Assembly: GCF_000416235.1 (NCBI RefSeq)
Contig: NZ_ATLO01000039.1
Coordinates: forward strand, 62,001-126,000
Direction: 5' to 3'
DNA: 64,000 nt
Source of the DNA: Pseudomonas sp. CFII64
GTDB lineage: Bacteria > Pseudomonadota > Gammaproteobacteria > Pseudomonadales > Pseudomonadaceae
Shown: piece after piece, positions 17,582-26,236 of the stretch
Numbering within the stretch: the stretch's first letter is position 1
Layout of the letters: each line of letters begins with the position of its first letter
The notes under the pieces: model-generated
The model's database searches: none
What the model saw: the letters and a program-made list of their open reading frames with translations, nothing else
Told to the model about the DNA's origin: nothing
Translations under genes and position numbers: made by a program

Positions 17582-18478
17582 ATGTTGCGTGAACTGAAAA
17601 CCTTTATGGCCGTGGCACGGCATGGCACCTTCGCCGCCGCCGGCATGCACATCGGCTTGACCCAGTCGGCCGTCAGCTCGCAGATCAAGAACCTGGAGCA
17701 GGCCCTCGGGGTGCGACTCTTCGACCGCACCGGGCGTCAGGCAATACTCAATGCCGCCGGCATGCGCGCGTTGCCTCTGGCTCGGGAAATGTTCGAGCTG
17801 TTCAGTCAGATGTCGATTCCGCAAAACCCCGACGAGTACCACGGCGAAATGAAAATTGGCGCGATTGCCAGCGCGCAGACCGGTTTCCTGCCCCAGGCCC
17901 TGCTGCGGCTGCGGCGTGCTGCGCCGGCAGTGGAGGCCAAGCTGGTGCCGGGCGTGTCGCTGGATCTGCTCAGCCAGGTGGACGCCGGCGAGCTGGACGT
18001 CGCGATCCTGATCAAGCCGCCGTTCGAGCTGCCCAAAGAACTGCATGTTCAAGCGCTGGAGACCGAACCCTTTGTGCTGATCGTGCCAACGGACATCAAG
18101 GGTGACGACCCGCTGACCATCTTGCTTGAGCAGCCACACGTGCGTTACGACCGCTCTTCCTTCGGCGGCCGTCAGGTCACCCGGTTTCTGCGCGAGCAGC
18201 GAATCGAGGTCCGCGTGGCCCTGGAACTCGATGAGCTGGACGCTATCGTCAAGTTTGTCGAAAACGGCCTGGGCGTTTCGCTGATTCCCCAGGCCGGGCT
18301 CTGGCTGGAGCGCGACGTCAACCTGCGGGTCATCCCGCTGGGCAGCCTGACCTTCCATCGCGAAGTGGTATTGCTCATGCGGCGTAGCCAGCGTGATCTG
18401 CCCCTGCACCGGCTATTCGCCCGCTGCCTGTCAAAAGCCGATCCGGCCGACGAAATCCTTTGCCTGTCCCGCAGTTGA
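17582..18478 (+). CDS. LysR-type transcriptional regulator
   Basis: A 298-residue LTTR. The N-terminal winged helix-turn-helix is clear (LKTFMAVARHGTFAAAGMHI, LTQSAVSSQIKNLEQALGVRLFDRTGR), followed by a periplasmic-binding-protein-like effector domain (about residues 90-290). The effector is unknown. Divergence from the VOC gene is the classic LTTR arrangement in which the intergenic region carries a shared operator. Confidence 0.92.
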   Translation: MLRELKTFMAVARHGTFAAAGMHIGLTQSAVSSQIKNLEQALGVRLFDRTGRQAILNAAGMRALPLAREMFELFSQMSIPQNPDEYHGEMKIGAIASAQTGFLPQALLRLRRAAPAVEAKLVPGVSLDLLSQVDAGELDVAILIKPPFELPKELHVQALETEPFVLIVPTDIKGDDPLTILLEQPHVRYDRSSFGGRQVTRFLREQRIEVRVALELDELDAIVKFVENGLGVSLIPQAGLWLERDVNLRVIPLGSLTFHREVVLLMRRSQRDLPLHRLFARCLSKADPADEILCLSRS

Positions 18479-18585
18479 ACCTCATGTGAGGTTTATGTGG
18501 ATTTGAAGCCTCAGGGTGCGGATGATCTGGCAGAATACGGGCTTGGCCTGATTCGTCCAGGCAGCTGCTAATGACAGAGGGCGTT

Positions 18586-19605
18586 ATGAGTCACGAAAGT
18601 ATCAACTGGGACAAACTGGGTTTCGACTACATCAAAACTGATATGCGCTACCTCTCTCACTGGCGCGATGGTGCCTGGGACGACGGCGCGCTGACCGAAG
18701 ACAACGTCCTGCACATCAGTGAAGGCTCCACCGCGCTGCATTACGGCCAGCAATGTTTTGAAGGCCTCAAGGCCTATCGTTGCAAGGATGGTTCGATCAA
18801 TCTGTTCCGTCCTGACCAGAACGCCCAGCGCATGCAGCGCAGCTGCTCGCGTCTGCTGATGCCCCATGTGCCGACCGATGTGTTCATCGAAGCGTGCAAA
18901 CAAGTGGTCAAGGCCAACGAACGCTTCATCCCGCCTTACGGTTCAGGTGGCGCGCTGTATCTGCGTCCGTTCGTGATCGGCGTGGGTGACAACATCGGTG
19001 TGCGTACCGCGCCCGAATTCATTTTCTCGATCTTCTGCATTCCGGTCGGCGCCTACTTCAAGGGCGGCCTGAAGCCAAACAATTTCGTGATCTCCGGTTA
19101 CGACCGCGCGGCCCCGAACGGCACTGGCGCAGCCAAAGTCGGCGGCAACTACGCCGCCAGCCTGATGCCAGGTTCCGAAGCCAAGAAAAACCACTTCGCC
19201 GACTGCATCTACCTGGACCCGCAAACCCATTCGAAGATCGAAGAAGTCGGCTCGGCCAACTTCTTCGCCATCACCCACGACGACGTATTCGTTACGCCGA
19301 AGTCGCCGTCAGTGCTGCCGGGCATTACCCGCCTGTCGCTGATTGAACTGGCGCAAAGCCGTCTGGGCCTGAAAGTGGTGGAAGGTGACGTGTTCATCGA
19401 CCAGATCGCCGACTTCAAGGAAGCCGGCGCGTGCGGTACCGCTGCGGTCATCACGCCAATCGGCGGGATTTCCTACAAGGACAAGCTGCATGTGTTCTAC
19501 AGCGAAACCGACGTCGGCCCGGTGACCCGCAAGCTGTACGCGGAACTGACCGGTGTACAGTCCGGCGACGTTGAAGCGCCACAGGGCTGGATCGTCAAGG
19601 TTTAG
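18586..19605 (+). CDS. ilvE: Branched-chain amino acid aminotransferase
   Basis: Last step of leucine, isoleucine and valine synthesis (and first of their breakdown), PLP-dependent, class IV fold. It has 339 residues; K184 in GAAKVGGNYAAS is the PLP lysine, and EVGSANFFAI and GACGTAAVITPI are cofactor-phosphate and substrate loops. The start at 18586 has AGAGG eight bases upstream; an ATG at 18571 is a weaker alternative. The longer type II (fungal/Pseudomonas-like) form is shown by the GGLKPNNFVISGYDRAAP segment. Monocistronic, followed by a REP block. Confidence 0.95.
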   Translation: MSHESINWDKLGFDYIKTDMRYLSHWRDGAWDDGALTEDNVLHISEGSTALHYGQQCFEGLKAYRCKDGSINLFRPDQNAQRMQRSCSRLLMPHVPTDVFIEACKQVVKANERFIPPYGSGGALYLRPFVIGVGDNIGVRTAPEFIFSIFCIPVGAYFKGGLKPNNFVISGYDRAAPNGTGAAKVGGNYAASLMPGSEAKKNHFADCIYLDPQTHSKIEEVGSANFFAITHDDVFVTPKSPSVLPGITRLSLIELAQSRLGLKVVEGDVFIDQIADFKEAGACGTAAVITPIGGISYKDKLHVFYSETDVGPVTRKLYAELTGVQSGDVEAPQGWIVKV

Positions 19606-19615
19606 GCAGGACGAA

Positions 19616-19833
19616 GGTAGGAAAGGACTTGCCCCCGAAGACGCCAGTGCAAGCGCTGAAGATTTTCGTCAGCAGGCCCGACGCCTTCCCGGACGAGTCC
19701 GGTCCTACCGAACCTGCACAACCCGGTAGGAGGGGACTTGTCCCCGAAGACGCCAGTGCAAGCGCTGAAGATGTTCCTGCGCAGGCCCGACGCCTTCCCG
19801 GACGAGTCCGGTCCTACCGAACCTGCACAACTT
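19616..19833. repeat. Tandem duplication of a 109-base REP/BIME unit
   Basis: Two almost identical 109-base units (19616-19724 and 19725-19833) each hold one direct REP (GGTAGGA..GGACTTG.CCCCGAA) and one inverted REP (TTCCCGGACGAGTCCGG-TCCTACC), joined by GACGCCAGTGCAAGCGCTGAAGAT. Differences are few (AAAGG/GGGGG in the first REP, TTTTCGTC/GTTCCTGC in the linker). This is a BIME amplified in tandem between convergent genes. Confidence 0.9.
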
Positions 19834-20623
19834 ACTGCCCCGGCACCGCCAACCAATGTCCGACCACGGTCTGATACGCGCCGGTGGCCTTGCTCAGATG
19901 CAGCCATTGATCAACAAAGCCTTTCCACGTCACGTCATCGCGCGGCAATAGATACGCCTTCTCGCCATATTGCATGTACTGCGCAGGATTGATCGCGCAG
20001 AGCCCTGGCATGCGTTTTTGCTGGTACAGCGCTTCCGATGCATCGGTAATCATCACGTCAGCTTTTTTGTCCAGCAACTGCTGGAAGATGGTCTTGTTGT
20101 CGTGAAATGCCAACTGCGCCTTGGGCAGGTAAGCGCGTACAAACGCTTCATTAGTGCCCCCGGCAGGCTCGATCAAGCGTACCGACGGCTGGTTGATTTG
20201 CTCGATGGTCTGATACAGCGCGTGGTCTTCACAGCGGGTCAGCGGAATCTTGCCGTCGATGTCCAGCATGTTGCTGAAGGAGGCTTTTTTCTGGCGCTCA
20301 AGCGTTACGGATACACCGCCCATAGTGATGTCGCACTTGCCAGCGATCATGTCCGGCATCAGGGTTTTCCAGGTGGTCGGCACCCATTGGATGTTCGCCC
20401 CCAGGCTTTTCGCCAGCGAGCGGGCCATTTCGATATCAATACCTTCGTACTCGCCGTCTTCACGCAGGAACGTGTACGGTTTGTAGTCGCCGGTGGTGCA
20501 TACCGCCAGCTGCCCGCTCTGCAGAACCTTGTCCAGATGGGACGCGGCCGGCTCGTCGGCGATAGCCATGTTGGAAAGCCCACACAGCAAGGTGGCGATT
20601 GCGCTGTACTTGAGGTTCTTCAT
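19832..20623 (-). CDS. PheC-like periplasmic cyclohexadienyl dehydratase / solute-binding protein
   Basis: A 263-residue periplasmic protein with a signal peptide (about 1-22, ends AIADEP). It follows the extracellular solute-binding family 3 fold closely and resembles P. aeruginosa PheC along its length: LDKVLQSGQLAVCTTGDYKPYTF, EGIDIEMARSLAKSLGA, WKTLMPDMIAGKCDITMGG, SVTLERQKKASFS, PAGGTNEAFVR, ADVMITDASEAL, EKAYLLPRDD. PheC makes phenylpyruvate from prephenate (or phenylalanine from arogenate) in the periplasm. With no transporter genes adjacent, an enzyme is more likely than a transport receptor, but some PheC-like proteins are uncharacterised. Confidence 0.8.
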   Translation of the reverse strand: MKNLKYSAIATLLCGLSNMAIADEPAASHLDKVLQSGQLAVCTTGDYKPYTFLREDGEYEGIDIEMARSLAKSLGANIQWVPTTWKTLMPDMIAGKCDITMGGVSVTLERQKKASFSNMLDIDGKIPLTRCEDHALYQTIEQINQPSVRLIEPAGGTNEAFVRAYLPKAQLAFHDNKTIFQQLLDKKADVMITDASEALYQQKRMPGLCAINPAQYMQYGEKAYLLPRDDVTWKGFVDQWLHLSKATGAYQTVVGHWLAVPGQ

Positions 20624-20679
20624 GCAGTGATGCTCACTTCTAGTGATTGTTGTTGTGAGGGGGGATGAGTGTCAGCTTC

Positions 20680-21021
20680 TTAACTTTCCCGTTTCCAGGT
20701 CCTGGGGCTGATGTCGATGCTGCCGTCCTGGCTTTGCCGATAAACCGTGTAGGGCAGGGCGACGGTGTCCAGCACCGCGCACACAGCGGCGTCGATCAAC
20801 AATCCCGGCATGGCGTACCCGCTGCGACCGGCATGTTCAGGAGGTGCATTGAGCAGACAGAAATCGTAATACACCCCGCTGTAGACCCGAGGCACTGTGG
20901 CGCAGTACGACTTTTGTTCGATCAATTCGCGGCTGGTGACTTCATCGCCGCGCAACACCGTATTGATGCTTCCGCATCCGCTCAACACCAAGCCAAGGGT
21001 CAATAAGGCGATCAATTTCAT
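20680..21021 (-). CDS. YceK/YidQ-like small lipoprotein
   Basis: A 113-residue predicted outer- or inner-membrane lipoprotein. The start at 21021 gives a short signal peptide with lipobox VLSGCG (MKLIALLTLGLVLSGC). The rest resembles the YceK/YidQ family: YSGVYYDFCLLN, then PGLLIDAAVCAVLDTVALPYTVYRQ. Function unknown. It is 56 bases upstream of the pheC-like gene on the same strand in reverse order, and could be co-transcribed. Confidence 0.75.
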   Translation of the reverse strand: MKLIALLTLGLVLSGCGSINTVLRGDEVTSRELIEQKSYCATVPRVYSGVYYDFCLLNAPPEHAGRSGYAMPGLLIDAAVCAVLDTVALPYTVYRQSQDGSIDISPRTWKRES

Positions 21022-21153
21022 GGCCTGCGTCCTTGCTGAAAACGCCTGAGGATAGCGGCGCCAACGCATTTTTGGTGATTTTTTTCCAGTTTTCCTGGTT
21101 GTGAACGGAAATTCAGTCTTGAACATTTCGTTAAAAGGCGTAATGTTTGCCCC

Positions 21154-21450
21154 ATGATTCTCGAACAGCTCAAAGCGGTCGGTAATGACACTCGCATGAC
21201 TATCATGGAGTGGCTCAAAGACCCGCAAACTCACTTTCCTCCCCAGGACCATGGCGATCCGGCGATTGGCGTGTGCATGTCGCACATTCAGCGCAAGGCC
21301 AGCCTGTCACCGTCCTCGGCGTCGGCGCACCTGGCGATTTTGCAACGGGCAGGGCTGCTCCAGGCAACGAGAATCGGCAAATGGACTTACTTCCGACGCG
21401 ACGAGCAGGCCATCGACCAGTTCGCCGCCCGACTGAAACACGAACTCTGA
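21154..21450 (+). CDS. ArsR-family transcriptional regulator
   Basis: A 98-residue winged-helix repressor. The start MILEQLKAVGNDTRMTIMEWLKDP is the typical ArsR alpha1-2 region, and the recognition helix is in LSPSSASAHLAILQRAGLLQATRIGKW; the wing ends TYFRRDEQAI. One Cys (GVCMSH) is present, but no CxC metal site is visible, so sensing may not be metal-based. It lies just upstream of the broken alcohol dehydrogenase gene on the same strand; in such pairs the regulator usually represses its neighbour. Confidence 0.88.
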   Translation: MILEQLKAVGNDTRMTIMEWLKDPQTHFPPQDHGDPAIGVCMSHIQRKASLSPSSASAHLAILQRAGLLQATRIGKWTYFRRDEQAIDQFAARLKHEL

Positions 21451-21515
21451 TTTTTGATCATACGTTTCGTCATTATGCGTAATGATGAATCGATAATCCG
21501 GACGTTAACGCATTC

Positions 21516-21606
21516 TGTTGGAGCGAGGCTTGCCCGCGAAGGCCATGCCAGATGTTCAGAAAATGAGCGGATGTACGAGCCTCTTCGCGGGCAAGCCTCG
21601 CCAACG
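21516..21606. repeat. Inverted REP pair upstream of adh pseudogene
   Basis: GTTGGAGCGAGGCTTGCCCGC (from 21517) and its complement GCGGGCAAGCCTCGCCAAC (to about 21605) flank a 40-base centre. The pair separates the ArsR gene from the dehydrogenase gene and can form a long hairpin in a read-through transcript. Confidence 0.8.
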
Positions 21607-21637
21607 ACTACATTCAAAGCCAAAAGGAGCTTCCCCC

Positions 21638-22648
21638 ATGAGCAACACAACCATTTACGTGCAAGCAGGCGGCGGTTACGACAACGTCATCATCGGCGAC
21701 AGCCAAGTCCGTGCGCCGCAAGTTGGCGAGATCAGCGTACGGTTACGCGCCAATTCCCTGAACTACCACGACTTTGCCGTCGTCAGCGGCATGTGGGGCC
21801 CGAGCGAAGCGCGCATTCCCATGGCCGATGGCGCCGGTGAAGTCATCGCGGTGGGCGAGGGTGTCAGCGAGTTCAAGGTCGGCGACTCGGTCGTCAGTAC
21901 TTTTTTCCCGGACTGGATCGACGGTACGCCGTTGGTTGAAGGTTTTGTCAGCGTGCCCGGCGACGGCATTGACGGCTAAGCGCGTGAGCAGGTAACGGCG
22001 CGCGCCACTTCATTCACTCTGGCACCAACCGGTTACAGTCACGCCGAGGCGGCTACGCTGACCACCGCCGGTTTGACTGCCTGGCGTGCGCTGATGGCCG
22101 ACGATTCGCTCAAGCCTGGCGACACCGTGCTGATTCAGGGCACCGGCGGCGTTTCCATCTTCGCCCTGCAGTTCGCGAAAATGGCTGGCGCGACGGTCAT
22201 TGCGACGTCTTCGAGCGACGAAAAACTCAGCCGTCTGAAAGCCATGGGCGCAGATCACCTGATCAACTACCGCTCGGACACTAATTGGGGTGAGACCGCA
22301 CGGGCATTGACTGGCGGCCGGGGTGTGGACCACGTGATAGAAGTAGGCGGACCATCGACGCTGGAACAATCGATGATTGCGGCGCGGGTCGGCGGGCATA
22401 TCTCGGTGATTGGTATTTTGACGGGAGTTGCCGGGCAGCTTTCATTTGTGCCAGCACTGGTCAAGCAATTGCGTCTACAAGGCGTGCTGGTGGGTAGCCG
22501 CACGCAACAGCAGGATATGATTCGCGCGATCAATGCCAACGGAATGCGCCCGGTTATTGATCGGCACTTTCCACTGAGCGAAATAGTTGAAGCGTTCCGT
22601 TATCAGGAAACCAATCAACACTTTGGCAAGATCTGTCTGGATATTTAA
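21638..22648 (+). pseudogene. Zinc-type/quinone-oxidoreductase-like alcohol dehydrogenase, nonsense mutation
   Basis: The MDR-superfamily NAD(P)-dependent dehydrogenase frame (337 codons) is intact except for one TAA at 21977-21979. Both sides are in the same frame and family: before the stop ANSLNYHDFAVVSGMWG, IPMADGAGEVIAVGEGV and GDSVVSTFFPDW; after it AREQVTARATSFTLAP, GYSHAEAATLTTAGLTAWRAL, the nucleotide-binding loop VLIQGTGGVS and VIEVGGPSTLEQS. At the stop position this family commonly has tyrosine (DGYA), so TAA probably arose from TAC or TAT by one base change. A ribosome binding site AAAGGAG precedes the ATG. No catalytic-zinc CGxD motif is seen, as in zinc-less members. A sequencing error cannot be excluded. 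Confidence 0.85.
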
Positions 22649-22661
22649 CTTCAGGCGCAGC

Positions 22662-22687
22662 GAGCAAGCCTGCGCGCAGGCTTGCTC
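22662..22687. terminator. Perfect 26-base palindrome after adh pseudogene
   Basis: GAGCAAGCCTGCG is followed at once by its exact complement CGCAGGCTTGCTC, then TATCTTTTGC. It is probably a terminator-like hairpin or REP half for the plus-strand transcript; the T-run is weak. Confidence 0.6.
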
Positions 22688-22713
22688 TATCTTTTGCTAT
22701 GCACATTTAGGCG

Positions 22714-22968
22714 TCACGGTTGTTTCGACTTGCTTGACGTGTAAGTCACCGAAGCATTCCTGCGATTCGAATCCGGCGGAGCCGAGTGATCGAAACTGCC
22801 TGGAGCTCTCAATGAGTTGATAACCTGGTTTACCTGAAAACCACGTTTGATTTCCCGCGCCTGAACTTCAAAGCTTTTAACGGTTGCATCAAACGTCGCA
22901 GGATTCGCCAGCAACGAATTCAACTCTTCATCATTTACAAGGCGAGTGTCATCCTCAGACAAATGCAT
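22714..22968 (-). CDS. Small hypothetical protein downstream of manganese catalase
   Basis: An 84-residue hydrophilic protein with acidic N-terminus (HLSEDDTRLVNDEELNSLLANP) and Ser/Asn-rich C-terminus. No domain is recognised. It is supported as a gene by a very strong ribosome binding site (GAGAGGAGGTG, 7 bases before the ATG) and its position 50 bases downstream of the catalase stop on the same strand. An accessory role to the catalase or general stress response is only a guess. Confidence 0.65.
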   Translation of the reverse strand: MHLSEDDTRLVNDEELNSLLANPATFDATVKSFEVQAREIKRGFQVNQVINSLRAPGSFDHSAPPDSNRRNASVTYTSSKSKQP

Positions 22969-23018
22969 TGTCCACCTCCTCTCTAAAGTTTTGGCCGGTC
23001 AGTTACATATTACGGGTC

Positions 23019-23903
23019 TTACAGGTCTTTACCTTGCACATAACCTGAACCCAGATCCGCACCGGTAATCGGGTTGGCATCCGGATCGGACATGGTACGT
23101 TCCTTCATCGTCAACAACACGGCTTCGTCATCTGTGGACAACTCGACCGATGCCGTTCCGTCACCGCCATCCACGGCGGGCTCGGGCGATTCCACATATT
23201 CCCACTCGTCGCCTTCATTCCATGGGCCACGCAGGTTTGGCTCACCAGCGGACATGTTGAAGTACACGTTGGCGAACTCAGGCATGCCAGGCAGTTTGCC
23301 TTGTGGGAAGTTCGGCTGGATCGAATGCAGCGCTTTTTCGAACGACTTCTGGTGGGCGATTTCCCGAGTCATCAAAAAGCCCAGCGCTTCTTTAATACCT
23401 GGATCATCAGTCACGTTCATCAGGCGCTCATAAACAATCTTCGCCCGTGCTTCTGCCGCGATATTGGAACGGAAGTCCGCAGTCGGTTCGCCGATAGTGT
23501 CGACATAAGCCGCTGTCCATGGCACACCGGCCGAGTTGGTCAGTGGCGCACCGCAGCCGTAGAGCAAAGAAGTGATATGCGAGTCATTACCCGCACCATT
23601 GATTGCACGATACAACTCACCTTCTTGCTGTACGCCTTCGGCCAACTGACCTTTGCCGCCACGGTTGAGCATGCAAATAATCGAACCGATGATTTCCAGA
23701 TGGCTAAGTTCTTCGGTGGCGATGTCCATCAGCAAGTCTTTACGACCTGCGTCCTCTTCTGCCAACGCTTGAGTGAAGTAGCGCGCTGCTGCTGCAAGTT
23801 CACCTTGAGCACCACCGAACTGCTCCAGAAGAAGATTGGCCAGACCGGGATCAGGTCGAGCGACACGCACGGTGTACTGCAAACGCTTGTTATGAATGAA
23901 CAT
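23019..23903 (-). CDS. Manganese (non-haem) catalase
   Basis: Disproportionates hydrogen peroxide with a di-manganese centre in a ferritin-like four-helix bundle. The 294-residue protein shows all expected ligands: E35 (GAQGELAAA), E65 and H68 (ATEELSHLEI), E151 (AAEARAKIVYERL) and H184 (EIAHQKSFE). An acidic C-terminal extension (about 230-294) follows. The start at 23903 has GAGGA 8-12 bases upstream; a start at 23918 would consume that site. Such catalases are often RpoS-dependent and stationary-phase or desiccation-related, but no promoter is marked. Likely co-transcribed with the small gene downstream. Confidence 0.92.
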   Translation of the reverse strand: MFIHNKRLQYTVRVARPDPGLANLLLEQFGGAQGELAAAARYFTQALAEEDAGRKDLLMDIATEELSHLEIIGSIICMLNRGGKGQLAEGVQQEGELYRAINGAGNDSHITSLLYGCGAPLTNSAGVPWTAAYVDTIGEPTADFRSNIAAEARAKIVYERLMNVTDDPGIKEALGFLMTREIAHQKSFEKALHSIQPNFPQGKLPGMPEFANVYFNMSAGEPNLRGPWNEGDEWEYVESPEPAVDGGDGTASVELSTDDEAVLLTMKERTMSDPDANPITGADLGSGYVQGKDL

Positions 23904-24168
23904 GGTTCGGTTCCTCATCTTATTGAGCCAAAACGGCCGTCAGTGGACATGTGATTGGCCACAGTAAAGGGAGCGCCGAGCCGGGAAAGCTGTTCAGCCA
24001 AGTTGACGAATGGTCGTGAAAAAACCGGATCGTGGAATGGATGGATCCATTTGGGTGTTTCTAGCTGGCAAAATTTGTCGTTTTGAGTGATAGCTGCCGT
24101 GCACGAGTTTCAAGTGCGCCAAGAGGCGCGATCATCGCGCCGCTCACGTTTCGCTATATCGCGAATGA

Positions 24169-25164
24169 TTAAAGTGTCGTAGTGGCGCAAGGATAGGAGG
24201 TGTCGGATATTTCTTTAAGTTCAACAGGCCAGTCCAGGTTCGTTTCGCTGATTTTTCGAAAAATGACCGAAGAGGAAAGAAAGCCGTCCGGTTCCTCGGC
24301 AAATGCTGTTACAGCGTGGCAGCGCGCGGCGACGGTATAGGCAGGTTCATCCAGTCGCGTCTCGATGATTTCGAAACCCAGAGGCTTATTGATCAGCGCC
24401 TTCCACGACTCGTCGGAGAAACGCCAGAAATCCCAAGGTTGATCGTGCATTGGCCAGGTTTGATGGGTAGTAAAAAGCCCGATACCGCCTGGTTTCATGA
24501 TTCGATTGATTTCAATCATGACTTTCCAGGGCATCATCAAATGTTCGAATACAGAAAATGCCGTCACTCCATCAAAATGGTTGGCAGGGTAGGACTGACT
24601 TAACTGGTGGGCGTCACCCACGACATTCACATTTGGCCCGGCAAGTACATCGAAGCCACTGTATTCCCAGTCGGCCGGTGCAAATCCCCTTCTGACCACG
24701 CCCGAACGGGCTCGGGATCCAATCTCCAGCATGCGTCGCGGGTTTTCCTGCCGTGCTGCAGGCAGGTTGTTCATCATCTGGACAAAGACACTGTTGAGGC
24801 CGTCTCGGGGGCTACCCAGTCGGTGGATAGAAGCGGATGTCCCGTCAACGAAATGCACAACCAGTCGGCTATTGAGGATGGCTGCACGGTCCTCTGAAAA
24901 GCTGATCAGTTCGTCAAACCGCGACTCGGACGCACGCGGGCCAAAATGGGAAATCAGATCAGGACTCATTTTGCCGAAGTGCAGCGGATACAACTTGCCC
25001 CCCGATACTTGCAGAGCTATATCGCGGATTGTTTTATCGGGGCTATATAGCCAGCCGCTTACTCTTAGAACACCTTGGAACACTGTAAAGCGGTCAATAC
25101 AGTACGGGCCGGAAAACTCACTTGCGGCAGTATCCGGGCTAAAAGAGTTAGCTTGCATGGGCAT
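24169..25164 (-). CDS. Class I SAM-dependent methyltransferase with N-terminal beta domain
   Basis: A protein of 331 residues. Residues about 20-120 form a beta-rich domain (VLRVSGWLYSPDKTIRDIALQVSGG) of the kind attached to carbohydrate-modifying enzymes; residues about 135-290 are a Rossmann methyltransferase (RRMLEIGSRARSGVV as motif I, FDGVTAFSVFEHLMMPWKVM as motif II-III region, MKPGGIGLFTT as post-II). The HQTWPMHDQPWDFWRFSDE segment is typical of methyltransferases in polysaccharide loci. The substrate is unknown. No glycan cluster is adjacent. An ATG two codons later is an equal start. Confidence 0.82.
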   Translation of the reverse strand: MPMQANSFSPDTAASEFSGPYCIDRFTVFQGVLRVSGWLYSPDKTIRDIALQVSGGKLYPLHFGKMSPDLISHFGPRASESRFDELISFSEDRAAILNSRLVVHFVDGTSASIHRLGSPRDGLNSVFVQMMNNLPAARQENPRRMLEIGSRARSGVVRRGFAPADWEYSGFDVLAGPNVNVVGDAHQLSQSYPANHFDGVTAFSVFEHLMMPWKVMIEINRIMKPGGIGLFTTHQTWPMHDQPWDFWRFSDESWKALINKPLGFEIIETRLDEPAYTVAARCHAVTAFAEEPDGFLSSSVIFRKISETNLDWPVELKEISDTSYPCATTTL

Positions 25165-25220
25165 ATTCTCGGGTTTGATCGGCGTTCATCAAGCGTAGTT
25201 GAAATCGGGCTCGTTGAAGT

Positions 25221-25727
25221 TCAGGTATAAGCCAAAAGTCGTCCGCACAACACCACGCAAAGCCATAATCCGATTGATAACACTGCCTGGATCCTGGCGA
25301 TTGCGGGTGCAGCAACGCCCGTATTCCAGCGGGTGACCGAGCGATATACGCCGATGTGGAACAGCGCTGCATTGATGCCTGCGATGGCAATCAGGCTCAG
25401 TTTCAAGAGGAAAACGTTGTTACTGATGAAGTCATGGGGATGTGCCGAAAACATCATCAAGCCCGCAGGAACAATCAACAGCAGGGCGGCGACGGCAAAG
25501 CGCAGCAAGTGCCGCGCCAGCGCTGTGACGGCAATCTCTCGCGATAGCCCGAGCACCCGCAGGTCGAACATGATCACCGAGCCGACCAGCACGGCAAAAC
25601 CGATGATGTGCACCACCTCGACCAGCGGATAAAGCCATAGATCGCTGCGCATGGCCGAACCCACGGGCGATGCGTCCAGCCAGTCCAGCCAGGTGTTTTC
25701 GCCCGAGCTAGTCGGGGCGGTGTTCAT
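25221..25727 (-). CDS. DUF6644/DUF2214-like four-helix membrane protein
   Basis: An inner membrane protein of 168 residues with four predicted helices (VEVVHIIGFAVLVGSVIMFDL, HLLRFAVAALLLIVPAGLMMF, NVFLLKLSLIAIAGINAALF, IQAVLSIGLWLCVVLCGRLLA). Conserved His residues in the helices (VVHI, LFHIG) hint at haem or quinone contact, but no function is known. The start overlaps the upstream stop (ATGA), so it is translationally coupled to the small secreted protein gene, a pairing often seen for these two families. Confidence 0.8.
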   Translation of the reverse strand: MNTAPTSSGENTWLDWLDASPVGSAMRSDLWLYPLVEVVHIIGFAVLVGSVIMFDLRVLGLSREIAVTALARHLLRFAVAALLLIVPAGLMMFSAHPHDFISNNVFLLKLSLIAIAGINAALFHIGVYRSVTRWNTGVAAPAIARIQAVLSIGLWLCVVLCGRLLAYT

Positions 25728-26077
25728 CAGCGCAACTCGGTGGTCTTGTCGCCAACGGTGATGCGTTCGGCGCGTAACTCTTCGGGTTTGCTGCGATTCT
25801 GATAACCGACCACGCTGGCTTGATTGCCGACCTTGAGCATGTCCTGGGTCAGGCCACGATTTTCCATGCGAGAGGGCGGCGCCAGGACCACATTCCAGGT
25901 TTTATCAGCGGTTTTGAGGCGCACGAAGCCGTGAGGATGGGAATATCCGGACGCTTCGATCGTGCCTTGCAGCTGCAATGCCTTGCTGGAGTCGTACTCG
26001 CTCCAGCCGTGATGGGCGAATGCTGCAGTGGTAACCAGTAGTGACGACAATCCAATGCACTTGAGCATGCCTTTCAT
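25727..26077 (-). CDS. DUF6152 family secreted protein
   Basis: A 116-residue exported protein. The start at 26077 gives a signal peptide ending in AAFA, directly followed by the family signature HHGWSEYD; then come a short OB-like beta domain (LQLQGTIEASGYSHPHGFVRLKT, WNVVLAPPSRMENRGL, VGNQASVVGYQNRSK). The paired histidines right after the signal peptide could bind metal. Function unknown. First gene of a two-gene unit with the membrane protein. Confidence 0.83.
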   Translation of the reverse strand: MKGMLKCIGLSSLLVTTAAFAHHGWSEYDSSKALQLQGTIEASGYSHPHGFVRLKTADKTWNVVLAPPSRMENRGLTQDMLKVGNQASVVGYQNRSKPEELRAERITVGDKTTELR

Positions 26078-26236
26078 GACGCGGTCCTCTTGTTGTCTTT
26101 CTTCTGTGCAGAGCAAAAGCGTAGACGGGACTGGCGTCGTGTTCAGTGCAGGTCAGCGAAGACAGAACTGAGGAGTGTTGCGCTGCCAGGCCCGAAGCCC
26201 GCAGGAACAAGGCTTGAGCACGGTGAACGCCGCTTG

